Of a stretch of 64,000 nt of DNA, positions 30,278-41,827 are shown piece by piece. The translations under genes were made by a program, and so were the position numbers. The notes under the pieces were generated by a model. That model was not told the origin of the DNA, ran no database searches, and saw only the letters and a list, made by a program, of their open reading frames with translations. Source of the stretch: Camellia lanceoleosa (lineage: Eukaryota > Streptophyta > Magnoliopsida > Ericales > Theaceae); contig CM045762.1 in the NCBI GenBank assembly GCA_025200525.1, forward strand, positions 128,329,679 through 128,393,678. Reading direction: 5' to 3'. Every line of letters starts with the position of its first letter. Within the stretch, counting starts at the first letter, position 1.

Positions 30278-32429
30278 CAAAATGAGTTGGTATGATGGCT
30301 TGAAAGGCACAAAAATGAAGCTCATGCAATGGCTCACAAAATAGGGTATAAAAGCACAACTCTCAAGGGCACTTAAAGAGTGGAAAACATGGAAGTATGA
30401 CAGCCCTATATGCTCTAAAATATCATGCTCAATGATGCCAAAACATGAAAGTACCTCAAGTTAAGCATGCAAGGGACCTCAAAACTCGAAGCTAGTCAAG
30501 GCTATTACACTACAAGCATGCATGGCAAGCATCTTTCGACCAAGAGGCCTCAAAACAGAGCTAAGGAAGCCCAAAATATGAACAAAACCAGGTTGGAGCA
30601 TGGCCAAAATATGCTAGAATAGAGGGCCAAAACATCATGCATTCTAAGCTAGTAAACATGATTTACACTACAAGCATATGAAGCATGTGAGAGGCTACCA
30701 AACCAGCTGAAAACAAAGTCATGGCATGCCAAATGATGACCAAAAACCCACTGAAATATGACCAATACATGCAAGAATGACATGCTACTTTGATAAGCCA
30801 CAAAAAGGATTACTCTACATATGCAAGAGGCAAACCCAAGGTGACCAAAACAGCTATAGAAAGAGTCTAGTAAGGCTTTAAAAGTCACCAAAAAGTTCCT
30901 GAACCAAGCCTTGAAAGTATGAAAACATATGTTCCTTTGATAGGCCAAAAATGCAAGCAAACAAGCCCAAAAGAGAGAGGGTCACCCCTCTTTGATTTAG
31001 GGCCTCAAAACCACATGCCAACCACTGAAAATACACTGGATTTCAGTGGCTAAAAGGCCATGCAAGGGTTAACTCAAAGGCCTTATGGCATGGCACAAAA
31101 CAAGGCCAAATAGGGCATGCAAGGGGAAAGATGACCCTCAGCACTCAAGAGGCCTTAAACAAACATGTTAAGCAACTTAAAACAAGACTTTTTTCAGTTG
31201 AAAGCTAAGGCCAAATAAGCATGCAAGTATGGCTAAGAGAATGATCAAGACAAAGCTTAAAAAGGGAGAAAAAAAGTTACCCTTGAAGCACAGCAAAACC
31301 AGCAAGCTTCTCAGCCAAAAACCAAACTTTTGAGCCTTCTCAAGACCCTCCAACACCTCAGTAACAAGGTAAGAGTGTTTGGGCTAAGAGGTTGTGCACA
31401 AATGTGAAGCAAATGCACCAATATAGAGAGAGAAAGAGAGAGAGATATAGAGAATATAAGCCTATGCCTTAGGAAATTTTTCTGAACCTGGTTCGAGGAG
31501 AGGGAGGACCTCTCTTATAGAAAAACAAAAGTGTTCAAGCTTCTTGGAGAAGCTAAACATGGATGCAATCCCTCCATATACAGTCTGTGCCCTCCAGCTG
31601 GCATAGTTGGCATCCATTCAGTCAGACAAAATAGGAGGAAACCTGCCGCCAGAAAAAGTGGTCGGCCTGCTACCTTTAGTGGTCGGCCGACCACCCTAAG
31701 TGGTTTCCCAGAATAAAAGCTGGTCGGAAAGGGGGAATTGGTGGCCTCCACACTGAAAGCAAGCCAATGGTGGGGTGGGAAACCAGAAAATGTGGCCCAA
31801 AGACCAAGAAAACCAGTTTCCCGACCAGAAAATCGGTTGGCGGGGAGAAAAGTGGTTTTCCAGGAGAAAGCTGGTTTTCCACCCTTGTACCACCTTCCAA
31901 ACCAGGAAAACAAGGTTCGTGCCAAGAACGAACCAACACGGATGCAAAACGAGAGTTCGGGAGGCAAGACGCGCGGCCCGGGGCCTCGAAAACTGGCTGT
32001 TGAGCACGAAAAGTGGCGTATAACCTCAAAAGTGGTTTCTCGAACCACAGTGTCCCTCTAGACAGAGGAAACAAGGTGTGTTCAAAAAAAGTACCAAACG
32101 GAGAATGTTAAGCGGTCCCGAACCGAGGCGCACGGCCGACGGCTCCGAAAATCGGAAACTAGTCTCCAAACGGGAAGAGTGGCCTACGACCACGAAGAAT
32201 GGCCTACGACCACTGAGAGATGGTCTACAAGACCTCTCCCTCCATCCGGGAAGAGAAAACAAAACTTGGTCCGCGGACCAAGTCAAAGTACAAAAAGTCC
32301 CGAGGTCCAGAGGTGAGGCTCCCAGCCAAGAACTCCGAAACCTCGACACGAGCACAACATGCGCAATCACCAAGCGCTCAATCGATGACGTTTAAGTCTT
32401 AAGGTCGGTAAAAAATGGGGTGTCTACAG
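30278..32429 (-). mobile_element. Tat/Ogre-like LTR, 5' half, minus orientation (copy 1)
   Basis: On the minus strand it starts TGTAGACACCCCAT at 32429 and runs left, cut by element B at 30277. It matches, in the same orientation, the start half of the LTR at 54160-56751: shared landmarks are the terminus, a GCAATCCCTCCATA phrase (31566 and 56311), CTCTTATAGAA (31512) and a GA-rich piece (31420-31450). The left part is A-rich with repeated CATGCAAG and AAAACC phrases. Several overlapping ORFs at 31515-32400 on both strands have no family likeness. Lineage is inferred from the terminus and the primer site of the adjoining piece. Confidence 0.62.
31640..31850 (-). promoter_or_regulatory. GGTCGGCCGACC motif array in Tat/Ogre-like LTR copy 1
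   Basis: A perfect 16 bp palindrome GTGGTCGGCCGACCAC at 31679-31694, with near copies AGTGGTCGGCC (about 31657), GCTGGTCGG (about 31720) and GACCAGAAAATCGG (about 31822). A related 20 bp palindrome lies in the other half-LTR at 32611-32630. Confidence 0.6.
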
Positions 32430-32610
32430 CGAGTTTGACTCTTTGGCCATCATGCATTGAGATGCGTGATTGGTAGCTTGAGAGTCGAGTACTACACTCC
32501 TTTGAGCTTGAGAAATGATAAGGAGAGTAGTTGCACACACATTTCCTTGTAAATGCAGTGTTGTGCCTTTGTTGATCTCTGTTGCAGCAAAGTTGAGATT
32601 CTGGAAAAGG

Positions 32611-32630
32611 AAGTGGCCGGCCGGCCACTT
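32611..32630. repeat. 20 bp perfect palindrome
   Basis: AAGTGGCCGGCCGGCCACTT equals its own reverse complement. It lies in the plus-oriented half-LTR and has the same GGCC-type core as the array at 31679, while the equivalent place in the sister LTR (53886-53996) uses GCCGATCGGC. Confidence 0.95.
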
Positions 32631-33996
32631 GCACTAGCCTGCTGACCACTTGCAGCAAAATTTTCCAAAATGCTCCTATTTTGGGGCAGATGCAACCTGA
32701 AAGTGTCTTCGATGCTCTGAGGTCATCGCAAGCGCAAACAGAGACAACTCATGGCAACGCAGTGCATTTTTGGGCGAAGCGAACCGAGTATGCATTTCTC
32801 CCTCGCCCTCGAGACCATTTAACTACTTTACTTAGTTAGTTAATTTGCTGGTTTTGTAATTAATTAGTTGATGTGTTTAGCTAATTTAATTCATTATTGT
32901 AATTTTCTAATTAGCTTAGCAAAGCTAGTTTTCAATTCGGTTTGTAACTAATTAGCTTAGATTAGCTAGTTATTCAATAGTGTTGTAATTAATTAGCTTA
33001 GCATAGTTAATTAATTGGCTTGTAATAAGTAGCTTAGCTTAGCTCTTATTTATTCGGACCCTTCGAGGACAAATGTTGTAATAAGGGTGCGTGTGTGTGA
33101 ATGTCTTCCAACCCCATTTCTTTCTCCCTTTTATTTATCCGCTTTTAGTGGTTAGATTAGGGCATGTTTTGCGATTAGCATACCTTATGCATGCATACGT
33201 GCATCATTCAGTTGTCTTGCATGCACCGGGCTTGGCGCATCATTCAAACTGCATCGTATTTCAATACACTTACTTGAATATGTGTTTCAAAGCATGTTAT
33301 CAATTGTTGCATTCATATGCCATCTTAGGTAGCCGAGCCTAGTTAGTTGCATTTTTGCATGCGTTGCATTAGGCATCTTGACATAGTTAAGATCATGTAT
33401 TGATTTCTAATTAGTTCTCTGTTTTGGCTTGAAGTACACTGTAAGTGTTTATGCTTTAGCATACTTGCATGAGTGTGAGTGATTGCCATGATAGCATGCT
33501 TTCCATGAGGCTATTTGCTTAAGTGATTTAACTGCATGAATGCCTGTTGATGAAGGCTTTATTGCCTAAATTGGGACAATTCGTCAAATGTGAGTTTTAA
33601 GCCCACTTGAGGGTGGCAAATCATTATGTTTTAAGCCCACTTAAGGGTGGCAAATCTGCGGTTTAGCCTACTTGAGGGTAACATTTCCAAACCATTTTCA
33701 AAAAACAAACATGAGATGTTTTGTTCCAAATTAAGCGATTTAGTCTATACTTGTATGTTGTGCACATCATATAGTAAAATTAGCTAATAATCCAGAATAA
33801 GAACACATGTATTTTCAAAATAACATATTATGTTTAGTAGAGGCCGATCCTTTGATCAAGCAAACGGGGGTGCTCATTTCAGGACCTTCCCCTCTCGTAT
33901 CCAAGTTCCCGAGCCGAGGCAACTTTGGTGATGATGGACACGTGGCCTTTGGCACGAGTCAGGGTTTCCTAAATTACCCAAAATAAAATATTTAGG

Positions 33997-34007
33997 TGGC
34001 GACTCTG
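33997..34007 (+). other. Primer-binding site, Tat/Ogre-like copy 1
   Basis: TGGCGACTCTG, also present on the minus strand at 52680-52690 in the sister copy. It resembles the tRNA-Arg type site of plant Tat/Ogre elements; the tRNA assignment is from memory of the family and is moderately sure. Confidence 0.55.
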
Positions 34008-34237
34008 AAATCTGGCAAAGCAGTCCATGTTTGGTGCTTTTGATTCAAAATTGATTTTTCAAAACCAATTGCCGGACTTGGACTCTTTGGTGATTTATCA
34101 GTCTTACATTGCACTTTGTGAGATTAGATTCAGAACCGTGACAGGAGTCCGAACTGTAGTAACTAAGAACCCAAATCCACCCCCTTTTCGAAAGGGGGGC
34201 GCGCGAAGAGAGTTTGGGCGGTCCACAGCAACAAATG

Positions 34238-34737
34238 CTACTCGAGCACCAAGATACAACGAACACTCACCACTCGAGCGCAAGAATTTCCTGCTTGAGC
34301 ATAGAAAACACACATCTAGAATTTTTGTAGACAACAACGCAATGCTCGAGCATAGGAAAGGCCGCTTGCGCACCCATTCGCTCGAGCGCAGAAAACGCCG
34401 CTCAAGCGTAGAAAACACTGTCCCAGTAGTTTTACAAACCTGCAAGGTATTGAGAGCTTGCAAATCCCACTCGAGTGCAAAAATGGCCGCTTGAGCAGAG
34501 GAGCACAAATCGTGAAGCCTGCTCAACGGCAAGAATACCCACTCGAGTGGAGGAGCCAAAATCTGGGTAACAAAAGTTTGGAAAAACAAGCAATCAACCT
34601 GTTCTGAACACACAACTATAATCCAATAACCAAAATAGAGGGGAGATAAGGGAAACAGGATATGAATCACCATTCAAAACAACACAAACCCGAGTCTAGA
34701 ATACAACAAGTGATGGGTCAAAATCGAAATCGCTGTA
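34238..34737 (-). mobile_element. LTR fragment, chromovirus type, CGCTCGAGCG family
   Basis: About 500 bp of U3 in minus orientation: the LTR start TACAGCGATTTCG is at 34737 and the decayed motif array covers 34238-34550. The array copies are worn to CACTCGAGCG, TGCTCGAGCA, CGCTCAAGCG and CACTCGAGTGG. The rest of the LTR is absent; the left end meets the Tat/Ogre-like leader. It has no target duplication. Confidence 0.7.
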
Positions 34738-36381
34738 CTAATTTTGTTTAATCAATAGTAGCTATTACAGTAATCATCCCATATAATATAATAAATTAAA
34801 ATAAAATTAATTTTAATTCCCATTATACGGTTAACATTTTTTTACATGCTATTTGTTTTTTGGTTATATTGATTCATTAAACACAAATAGGTTTGGAATG
34901 ATTAAAAAAAAAAGGTTCGGAAATGCATTAAACTTGAATTAACAAACATAAAGAATATAAATATTTAAATTATTCAAAAAAAAATAACATTTTTAATATG
35001 AGATATCTTCCATTTGCTCAAACTTTGAATCTAAATAAAAAATTTTTAAAAAAAAACAAAAGAAATTTGTGGTTTTGTTCTCAAAAGAAATGAGTTCCTA
35101 AAAATAAATTTAATGATTAGTTATTTTAACAGGATAATCAACAATAAAAAATCAATTGATGAATAAATTTAAAGTATAAGCCCATATCCAATAAATTTTG
35201 ATATGTTCTTCATTTTCAATCTAACATCTGCACCAAAAAAAATTAAACACAAATAATCAATAAGTGAGAGAGTTACAAATTGATAATAGTAGCGGTTTTA
35301 TAAATTTTTTTTTTTAAAAAAAATAATTAAACGACACATTTTTAACAAAAAGAAAGAAATAAGGAAAAATACAGATTGTAACAAAAAATTTTAAAAATAA
35401 AATAATAATATCCATTTACATAAACTCAATTTCTCACAAATGCAAAAACTCATGTAAGTACATATTTCAAATGTCAAGCAAATATTTAAGATTTTTAGGC
35501 ATTGAAAAGGGGTAAGAAATGGGTCAATGTTGATTGTTTCCCCTCCCCCCCAATCTTCTATTCATGGTTTCTTTTGCAGGAACTTGTTTTTATATTATAA
35601 AGATTATGCTTAAACAGAAGATATATATATATATATATATATATGAAATTGTATCATATTTAAAATTTGTAAAGATAATTAATTGAGGATTTAAAAAAAT
35701 AAAATATTAAATTCAATTTGAAGATAAACTTTAAAAAGATTAAACTGAAATATATAAAAATTCTATAACAAACTAACAAAAGATAAATATAGATCGTTAA
35801 AAAAATTGTTATCTTTTTGAGATATTTATATCCCAATCTTAATCTTTTTTTTATTTAAATATTTTGTTATCTTTTAGTTAAATTTTCATTTTGCAGTTGA
35901 AATCTAAATAGATATATTTTTATTTTTGTATATTTTTTCATCTCTATTGTTTTGTTATTCATATATAAATAATTACCTTTTTATTTTAAAAATTATTTGA
36001 CTCGTAATATTTTTTTTATTTAAATATTTTTTAATTGTTCATATATAAATAGTTAACTTTTTATTTTAAAATTAATTGACTCGTAATATTTTTTATTTAG
36101 TTTTTTTTATCTTTTATTTGACTCTTTATATTATTTTGTAGTTGAAATTCGAATAGTTATCTTTATATTTTTTTTTCTCTATCTCTTTGTTGTTCATATA
36201 TAAATATTTATCATTTTATTTAAATATATATATAATCCTTTTGGGTTTTGAGATTTAGATAATTGACAAATGATTAAAAATTAGAAAAAGTGGGAGGGGT
36301 GACTTGAAAGGTGACATGTAGGAGAGAGAATCCATAAGAATTTAGTATTAAGAGTTTGAAGAATTCTCATATTCTATTACA
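34738..36381. other. Intergenic, very AT-rich
   Basis: No gene seen. There is a TA run at about 35622-35643 and a loose tandem pattern at about 35820-36230 where TTGTTCATATATAAATA and TGACTCGTAATATTTTTT recur two to three times. Similar AT-rich phrases occur at 51160-52110. No clean inverted termini found. Confidence 0.6.
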
Positions 36382-36386
36382 TTTGC

Positions 36387-38625
36387 TGTAACACCCTCAA
36401 AATAAACCCATAAATTCATCCAACAATAGCATGCTTAGACATAAGAGAGTAAAGTATAAATATATTCCATCAAAGTAATCATTACAAAATGTATTACATG
36501 TTGACAACAAAAGTAAATGCCTAAGGGCTTACAACTTTCCAAGTCAACACTTGGTTACAAAAAGAGAGTGCTAACTCTATACAAAGAAAGCCCTTGGCTT
36601 GATATACATGTAATACAACAAAACAACAAAAGTAATCCCAGCTACTAAACCTCTCAAGCTACATCCTTGGAGGTGGCATGCTACCTGTACCTGAAAATGA
36701 TGTCTCATATAGGGTGAGCCACAGCCTAGTAAAAATATACTAAACCAACTATAAACAATGACTAAAATAATAGCATTCTACAGATGGTCCATACTTATAT
36801 TCCAACTCATGCCATATTACCGTTTCATGACAATCATAACCATATTACATTTCACTTTCCATTTCTTATTCAACTTTGAGTTTGAAAACAGGGCTCAAAA
36901 CTTGGCCAAATAGTTTAATGAGATCATAACTCATTACTAAAACACTTTCGAAATTCATGACGGATACATATTTTGGTGTTGTATCATTTACACATAAACC
37001 ACTTCCTTACTTTACAAGTGATACACATTTTGGTGTTGTATCAATATAACATTGAAACACTTCTATACTCCACAATTGAAAATGATATACATTTTAGCGC
37101 TGTATCATATCAAACCCACAGTTCCATACTTCACCATGATACACATTGTAGTACTGTATCAATATCACACAAATTTCGATTTAGAGGTCCATCTCCTATC
37201 TTCCCCTAAACTGTGGAGTACATCCCCTATCTCCTCCCACACAACACAATGTATATAAACACAGATCATATACATAATGAATCAATACATAAAGTTAATG
37301 TATTTTTCAACCGTCATATTTGATGACACATTCCATTGATTAGTTTTAGTTTGCCTAATCATCATGCATTGTCTACAATAATCAAGATTATCCTCCACCG
37401 ATAGCCCAAAGAAGTTATTTCTAAACAGACAAAAAATGCACCAAATGAATAAAATATCAACATTCATCTAAGTGAGCGATAAATTAATCCAACTACACCC
37501 TTTAATCCCAAACCTTTCCAATTTGAATATTTCTTATTCAAATTCTCATTTCCCAAAATTAATTATACAAATTAATTTATCAATAATTAGGACTTTTTCC
37601 CATAATTACAATACCAGCCCTAAGGTTCCATTTTCTTCAATAATCCCACACCAAGTCCATTTTCCAATGTATTACATACATAAAGGTTTTAAACTTTGAA
37701 AATCCCTCTTTTGAAAATTACACAATGACCCCAAACTTTCTCAAAATTACCCAACAATCCCCAACATATCGAAATACCAAAATTTAAAGACAAAGCTCAT
37801 AAGATGGAGTAGGATATCCCTGCCTCGAAGTTAGAGCTCAAATGGAGAAGAAGACCAAAACCAAAGTGATCCAAACTCCAAACTTTTCGAATCAAAACGA
37901 AGCCTTCGACGATCAACACGACTTTTACAATGGCCGAAGGAAAGGAGAACACTCTAACTAGATCAAACCCTAGAGAGAAGGGAGTTCCTAGAGAGAGAAG
38001 CTCTCAAAATCGATTTTGGGAAAGTAAGAGAGAGAGAAGAAAAGTGAAAAGTGATTTAAAAATGCCTAACTGCTATCTGATATACGACAGGTCCGCTCGA
38101 GCGGATAACAGGATGCTCAAGCGTCAAGAACAAAAAATTGGATCCGCTCGAGCGCAATAAGGCCTGCTCGAGCGCTAAGACACAAGAATAAAGTACATCC
38201 GCTCGAGCGCGAAAACCAGTCCGCTCGAGCGTAGATTTCCCCCTCCTAGAACTTTCATAGACAAAGCACTACCCACTCGAGCGCAACCCGCTCGAGCGTG
38301 AAAAACACACCTGCAGAAGTTTTGCAGAGGCACAAAATACTGGGAGTGTGTAAACTCCGTTTGAGCGAAGAAGACCCGCTTGAGCGGACAACCCAAAAGC
38401 AAACTCCGCTCAAGTGCAGAATGACTCGCTCGAGCGTAACACCAAAACTCTGAGCAACAACACTTGAGACCAAAACTTAACCTACCTGTTCAAAACACGC
38501 TCAATACATCCTAAAACTCAAACATATGGAATTAAAGGATGACAACAAGGTATACAACCACCAACTCCACGGAACCAACGTCCGGAACACAACAAATATA
38601 GAAAGGGAAAACTGGAATCGCTATA
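36387..38625 (-). mobile_element. Solo LTR, chromovirus type, CGCTCGAGCG family
   Basis: 2,239 bp. In minus orientation it starts TATAGCGATTCC (38625) and ends GGGTGTTACA (36387). Flanks TTTGC (36382-36386) and TTTGC (38626-38630) are a perfect 5 bp duplication, with no internal region, which is diagnostic of a solo LTR left by recombination between the two LTRs of an element. Landmarks shared with B and F: AAATGCCTAAGGGCTTAC hairpin (36518), GTGAGCCACAGCCTAGTA (about 36713), CATCCCCTATCTCCTCCC (about 37220), CCTCCACCGATAGCCCAAA (about 37391) and the motif array at 38093-38437. Confidence 0.92.
38093..38437 (-). promoter_or_regulatory. CGCTCGAGCG array of the solo LTR
   Basis: About eleven copies: CCGCTCGAGCGG, CCGCTCGAGCGC, TGCTCGAGCGC, CCGCTCGAGCGT, CACTCGAGCGC and worn forms such as CCGTTTGAGCG and CCGCTTGAGCGG. 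A spacer CAGAAGTTTTGCAGAGGCAC (about 38313) also has likeness to the copia-like LTR at 18686. Confidence 0.7.
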
Positions 38626-38630
38626 TTTGC

Positions 38631-38942
38631 TTATATATATATAGTATAGATAGACTAGCGGTAACCTGTGCGATGCACGCAAAAATATACTATATATATT
38701 TTATGTGATAAATAAATCATTTCAATCTTAAATTATGTCTTAATAGCAACAAGTCATGATGTTAAGCCATCTAGGTAGATGGTAACAATAATTAACTCAC
38801 AAAATTTCACAATAAAATTTGATATGCATAAAAAATTATTAATTATAAAAATTGTTGAGAATAATAGTATCACAATCACTTGAAAACATAAATAACTTAT
38901 ATCAAACTAAACAAAATATTAAAAGAGAAAAATTCTATAAAT
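38631..38942. other. Intergenic, AT-rich
   Basis: No gene or clear repeat beyond a TATATA run directly after the solo LTR. Confidence 0.55.
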
Positions 38943-39226
38943 TGTCATGCCCTGTATTTTATCACTCAGATAACATTACCAATATTTATTAATTAAGTCC
39001 ATTTATAAATAACATTTCATCCTTGGATGAAATGATGAAGAATTAAATATACATATTCTCTCTCGTTATACAACAATGACATTTGCATATAAATAAAAGA
39101 AATGCCCTGAGGCTTACAATAAAAGAGTGGACACTACTCTTTATAAAAAAAAAAAAAATAACACTCAACCAAACACCAAATGAAGTAGTACAATCCATCA
39201 CTACATTACACTTATGAAATGGTAAA
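38943..39226 (-). mobile_element. Older LTR, right-hand (3') end, split by element C
   Basis: Minus orientation; on the + strand it begins TGTCATGCCCTG, so the LTR ends GGGCATGACA, close to the GGGCGTTACA of other LTRs here. It carries AATGCCCTGAGGCTTACA (about 39099), the conserved hairpin region. It continues at 49015 on the other side of element C. Confidence 0.6.
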
Positions 39227-39368
39227 TGTAACAACCCTCACTTTGAATCAGTCTTGCTTGCATGTATTTTGTATGACCTTGAATTGTCAAGTTTGTAATC
39301 TTGATACTTGCCTTGTTTTGCTTTGTTTTATTGTAAGTTGCTGGAATTCGTGTTTTGTTTGGAGCGTA

Positions 39369-39803
39369 GCCGAGGTCAGCTCAGCATAGTTTGCCTTTGA
39401 GCCTTTATGCTTTTGAGCAGCTTTTGGAACCTTAGCCGACCTCCATCTTCACCCGGCATGTTTGCCGAGATGTTACCTTTGGGTCAAGTGTGTATCGCCG
39501 AGGTGATGTTTTGTGCTTGTAATCTTTGTCCTTGGGCGGTATGGCCTAGGCCGAGATGTGGTACACCTGGCCAAGGTGTGGCACAGCTTAGTCAAGTGTC
39601 GCCCTCCCTAACCTTTGTCTTTGTTGACTGCTGTCAAGTCTTGTCTTTGGCCGAGGTCATTTCTAGCTCGTGCTTAGCCGCCAAGCGTGTTGTGTACGCT
39701 TTGTCAGAGACTTGTCTTGTCTAGCAGTCAGCTTTCTAACTGCACCAATCCGGTGATGCCACGTGTCCGAGCTGAAGGCTATGACAGCCGACAGGCCTAT
39801 AAT
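39369..39803 (+). promoter_or_regulatory. GCCGAGGT array and TATA box of element C
   Basis: About nine copies or near copies: AGCCGAGGTCAG (39369), AGCCGACCTCC (39430), TGCCGAGATG (39466), CGCCGAGGTGATG (39497), GGCCGAGATGTGG (39549), GGCCAAGGTGTGG (39570), GGCCGAGGTCATT (39649), GTCCGAGCTGAAGG (39766). They are followed by TATAATAC at 39798, a probable TATA box. The motif is direct, not palindromic, but ACCTCGGC (reverse) copies also occur later in the LTR. Confidence 0.55.
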
Positions 39804-40631
39804 ACATCATTGTGTAACTTTTGATTATGATTTGGTCTCAAATCTTTGTCTTGTTTAGAGAGAGAAGCTCTAGAACTTGGAGTTAGAATTTTAGTGTGAG
39901 AGTTGAGCTCCGAGCTTGATCGTGGAAGATCGAACCGTTGGATTTCAGTTTTGAGGTTAGATTCTTGTTCTACATCGATTGTTCTTATTGATCATCTAGA
40001 TGCATTGCATGATTGGATCTGTTTTGCATGTCATGCATTGATTTGAACTTGGTTTTGAAAGAGAAAAATGTTGTTCTTGTGTTCTTAAAGGAGAACCTTG
40101 TTTTGATCCGAAAGTTTGGAACAAGAATCATGTTTTGTGTTTGTTCTTGCATAATTTTCTCGAATGAGTACCCTAGTCCACGTTTTTGAACTCTTAGCTT
40201 GAAAACCCCAGATTTCGTATATGTGAGTTGGATTTCAGCATGCATGATCTTGTTCTTCGTGCCCTTTGAAAGGAAACTCAGGTTTTCCTAACTTTGCCTT
40301 GTTTTGGCTTTCGAGTCCACACCTCGGCGGGGAGGTGTAGGACCTCGGCTAGACCTGGATGGTACCCAGTGCACTTCCCTGTGATGGGAAATAATGTTTT
40401 GATTCCTTGCATGTATGTGAAGCTCGTTTTGAGAGTATGGTTTGCTATGTGATTGTAGGACTTTGATCTTTGCTTGAGCCTACACCTGAAGACCGAGGTG
40501 AGTGGTGCTTTTAATAAAGCTATGTTATAAAGCTTTTGATAAATCTTGCTTGTTTCGCTTTGGTAAAAGTAATTGCTAAGCATGAATGATTAGCCTATTT
40601 TGATGTTTTGTATATGGGCTTGTTTTGATGG

Positions 40632-41110
40632 TATTCTTGAAAGTCCCCTGTGCTGGAGGACTCTAAACTTTAGCAGCACTAGAGGAAAGGTAAGTATGAA
40701 CTTCGTCTTGATGATGTCCTTGTAATGAGTTGAGCTTTGTTTCGGTTTCTTTGGAAAGTCCCTTGCACTGGAGGACTCTAAACTTTCGCAGTACATCTTG
40801 TTAAAAAGGATACGGTCCTTTCTTTGGAAAGTCCCTTGCACTGGAGGACTCTAAACTTTTCAAGACATCTTGTTAAAAAGGATACGGTCCTTTCTTTGGA
40901 AAGTCCCTTGTGCTGGAGGACTCTAAACTTTCGCAGTACATCTTGTTAAAAAGGATACGGTCCTATCTTGCTAAGATAAATGTTAAAGCGGGCTACGGGC
41001 CTAAGTAACACAAGTCCCTTGTGCTAGAGGACTTTAAACTTTTGTAGCACCACTTGGTGAAAAAGGGCTACGGGCCTAAGTCACAAACTTTGGTGAAAAA
41101 GGGCTACGGG
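40632..41110 (+). repeat. Tandem repeats inside the element C LTR
   Basis: Three close copies of a 72-73 bp unit starting at about 40749, 40822 and 40894 (GGAAAGTCCCTTGCACTGGA ... GGATACGGTCC), with a diverged copy before (40639) and shorter relatives after (GGGCTACGGGCCTAAGT at about 40988, 41066 and 41100). The 3' LTR repeats the block at about 47842-48320. Confidence 0.9.
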
Positions 41111-41815
41111 CCTAAGTCATATAAGCTTGATATGTTTTGTCTTGAAGATTACCTCGGCTACTACTTGTTTAATCTTTGTATTGCTTTGTCTGGTAGGATC
41201 TGACAGATGAATACGGTTCATCTCTTGTTCGCATGCCTTTTGATATTCTTCGCAGGAACCTCGGCTATTGTTTGAATGGTTTTGATATGCTTTGTTTTGG
41301 CAGACTCGGCTATTATTCATGCAAACCTTTATTTCTAGTACCATTCATCGAGTTTCCAAGCTCACCCCTCTCTATATATATGTAGGTGATGAGCGGACGG
41401 CGGCGACGCCTAGAAGTATTTGTACAAATTGTTTTGGGATTTTTGTTATGCCGACTTGACTTGCTTACATCGGCTGTTTTGTGATTACCTCGGCATATGT
41501 GTTACTTCGATTCTTGAAAATCATGCTTCTTTGCTCGTAACATTGTATTTGTATATGTCTACCGAGAAGCCTTTTGATCGAGATGTGACTTGTATTTGTT
41601 TTGTTATCCGCCGAGGTGCGCTTCATTATGTATGCATTTACATTTGATCTATGCACGACTCTCAAGGACCATTTGTATTTAGTTTATTCGCTTCGCATAT
41701 GTGAGCCCCTATGATTACTCGATGTGTGTGAAATTTTGTGCCGCCTTTGGTAATTACGGATTCTTGGCCATCTCGACACCCAACCTACTAGGGACAGGTT
41801 GGGGTCGTGACAGAG

Positions 41816-41827
41816 TGGTATCGAGCC
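41816..41827 (+). other. Primer-binding site of element C
   Basis: TGGTATCGAGCC, three bases after the LTR. It resembles the methionine-type site of element B but lacks one base (TGGTATCAGAGCC expected). Confidence 0.75.

Larger units (their letters stand above)
32430..34237 (+). mobile_element. Tat/Ogre-like LTR, 3' half plus leader, plus orientation (copy 1)
   Basis: It begins GCGAGTTTGACTCTTTGGCC directly after the minus-oriented LTR terminus and matches 52431-54160 in reverse complement: ATCATGCATTGAGATGC, the AATTAGCTTAGC repeats (32830-33040), a triplicate TTTTAAGCCCACTTGAGGG block (about 33593-33680), AGGCCGATCCTTTGATC (33841) and the primer-binding site. Beyond that site about 230 bases of leader remain, ending in GC-rich sequence at about 34237. 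No gag or pol follows. The head-to-head join with 30278-32429 is unusual (see finding). Confidence 0.6.
39227..41812 (+). repeat. 5' LTR of element C
   Basis: 2,586 bp. It contains a GCCGAGGT motif array upstream of a TATAAT box (39798), a 72-73 bp tandem repeat block (40632-41110), and further ACCTCGGC/GCCGAGG copies spread through its right part. ORFs inside (such as 39407-39724) are not genes. Confidence 0.93.

Noticed and set aside
31515..32402. Several overlapping 60-177 codon frames on both strands
   Set aside because: They lie in a Tat/Ogre-like LTR, overlap each other in all frames and show no family resemblance.
39407..39724. A 105-codon frame in the element C LTR (and its partner at 46667-46966)
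   Set aside because: It lies in U3 upstream of the TATA box, and the two LTR copies differ by frameshifts, so it is not under coding constraint.
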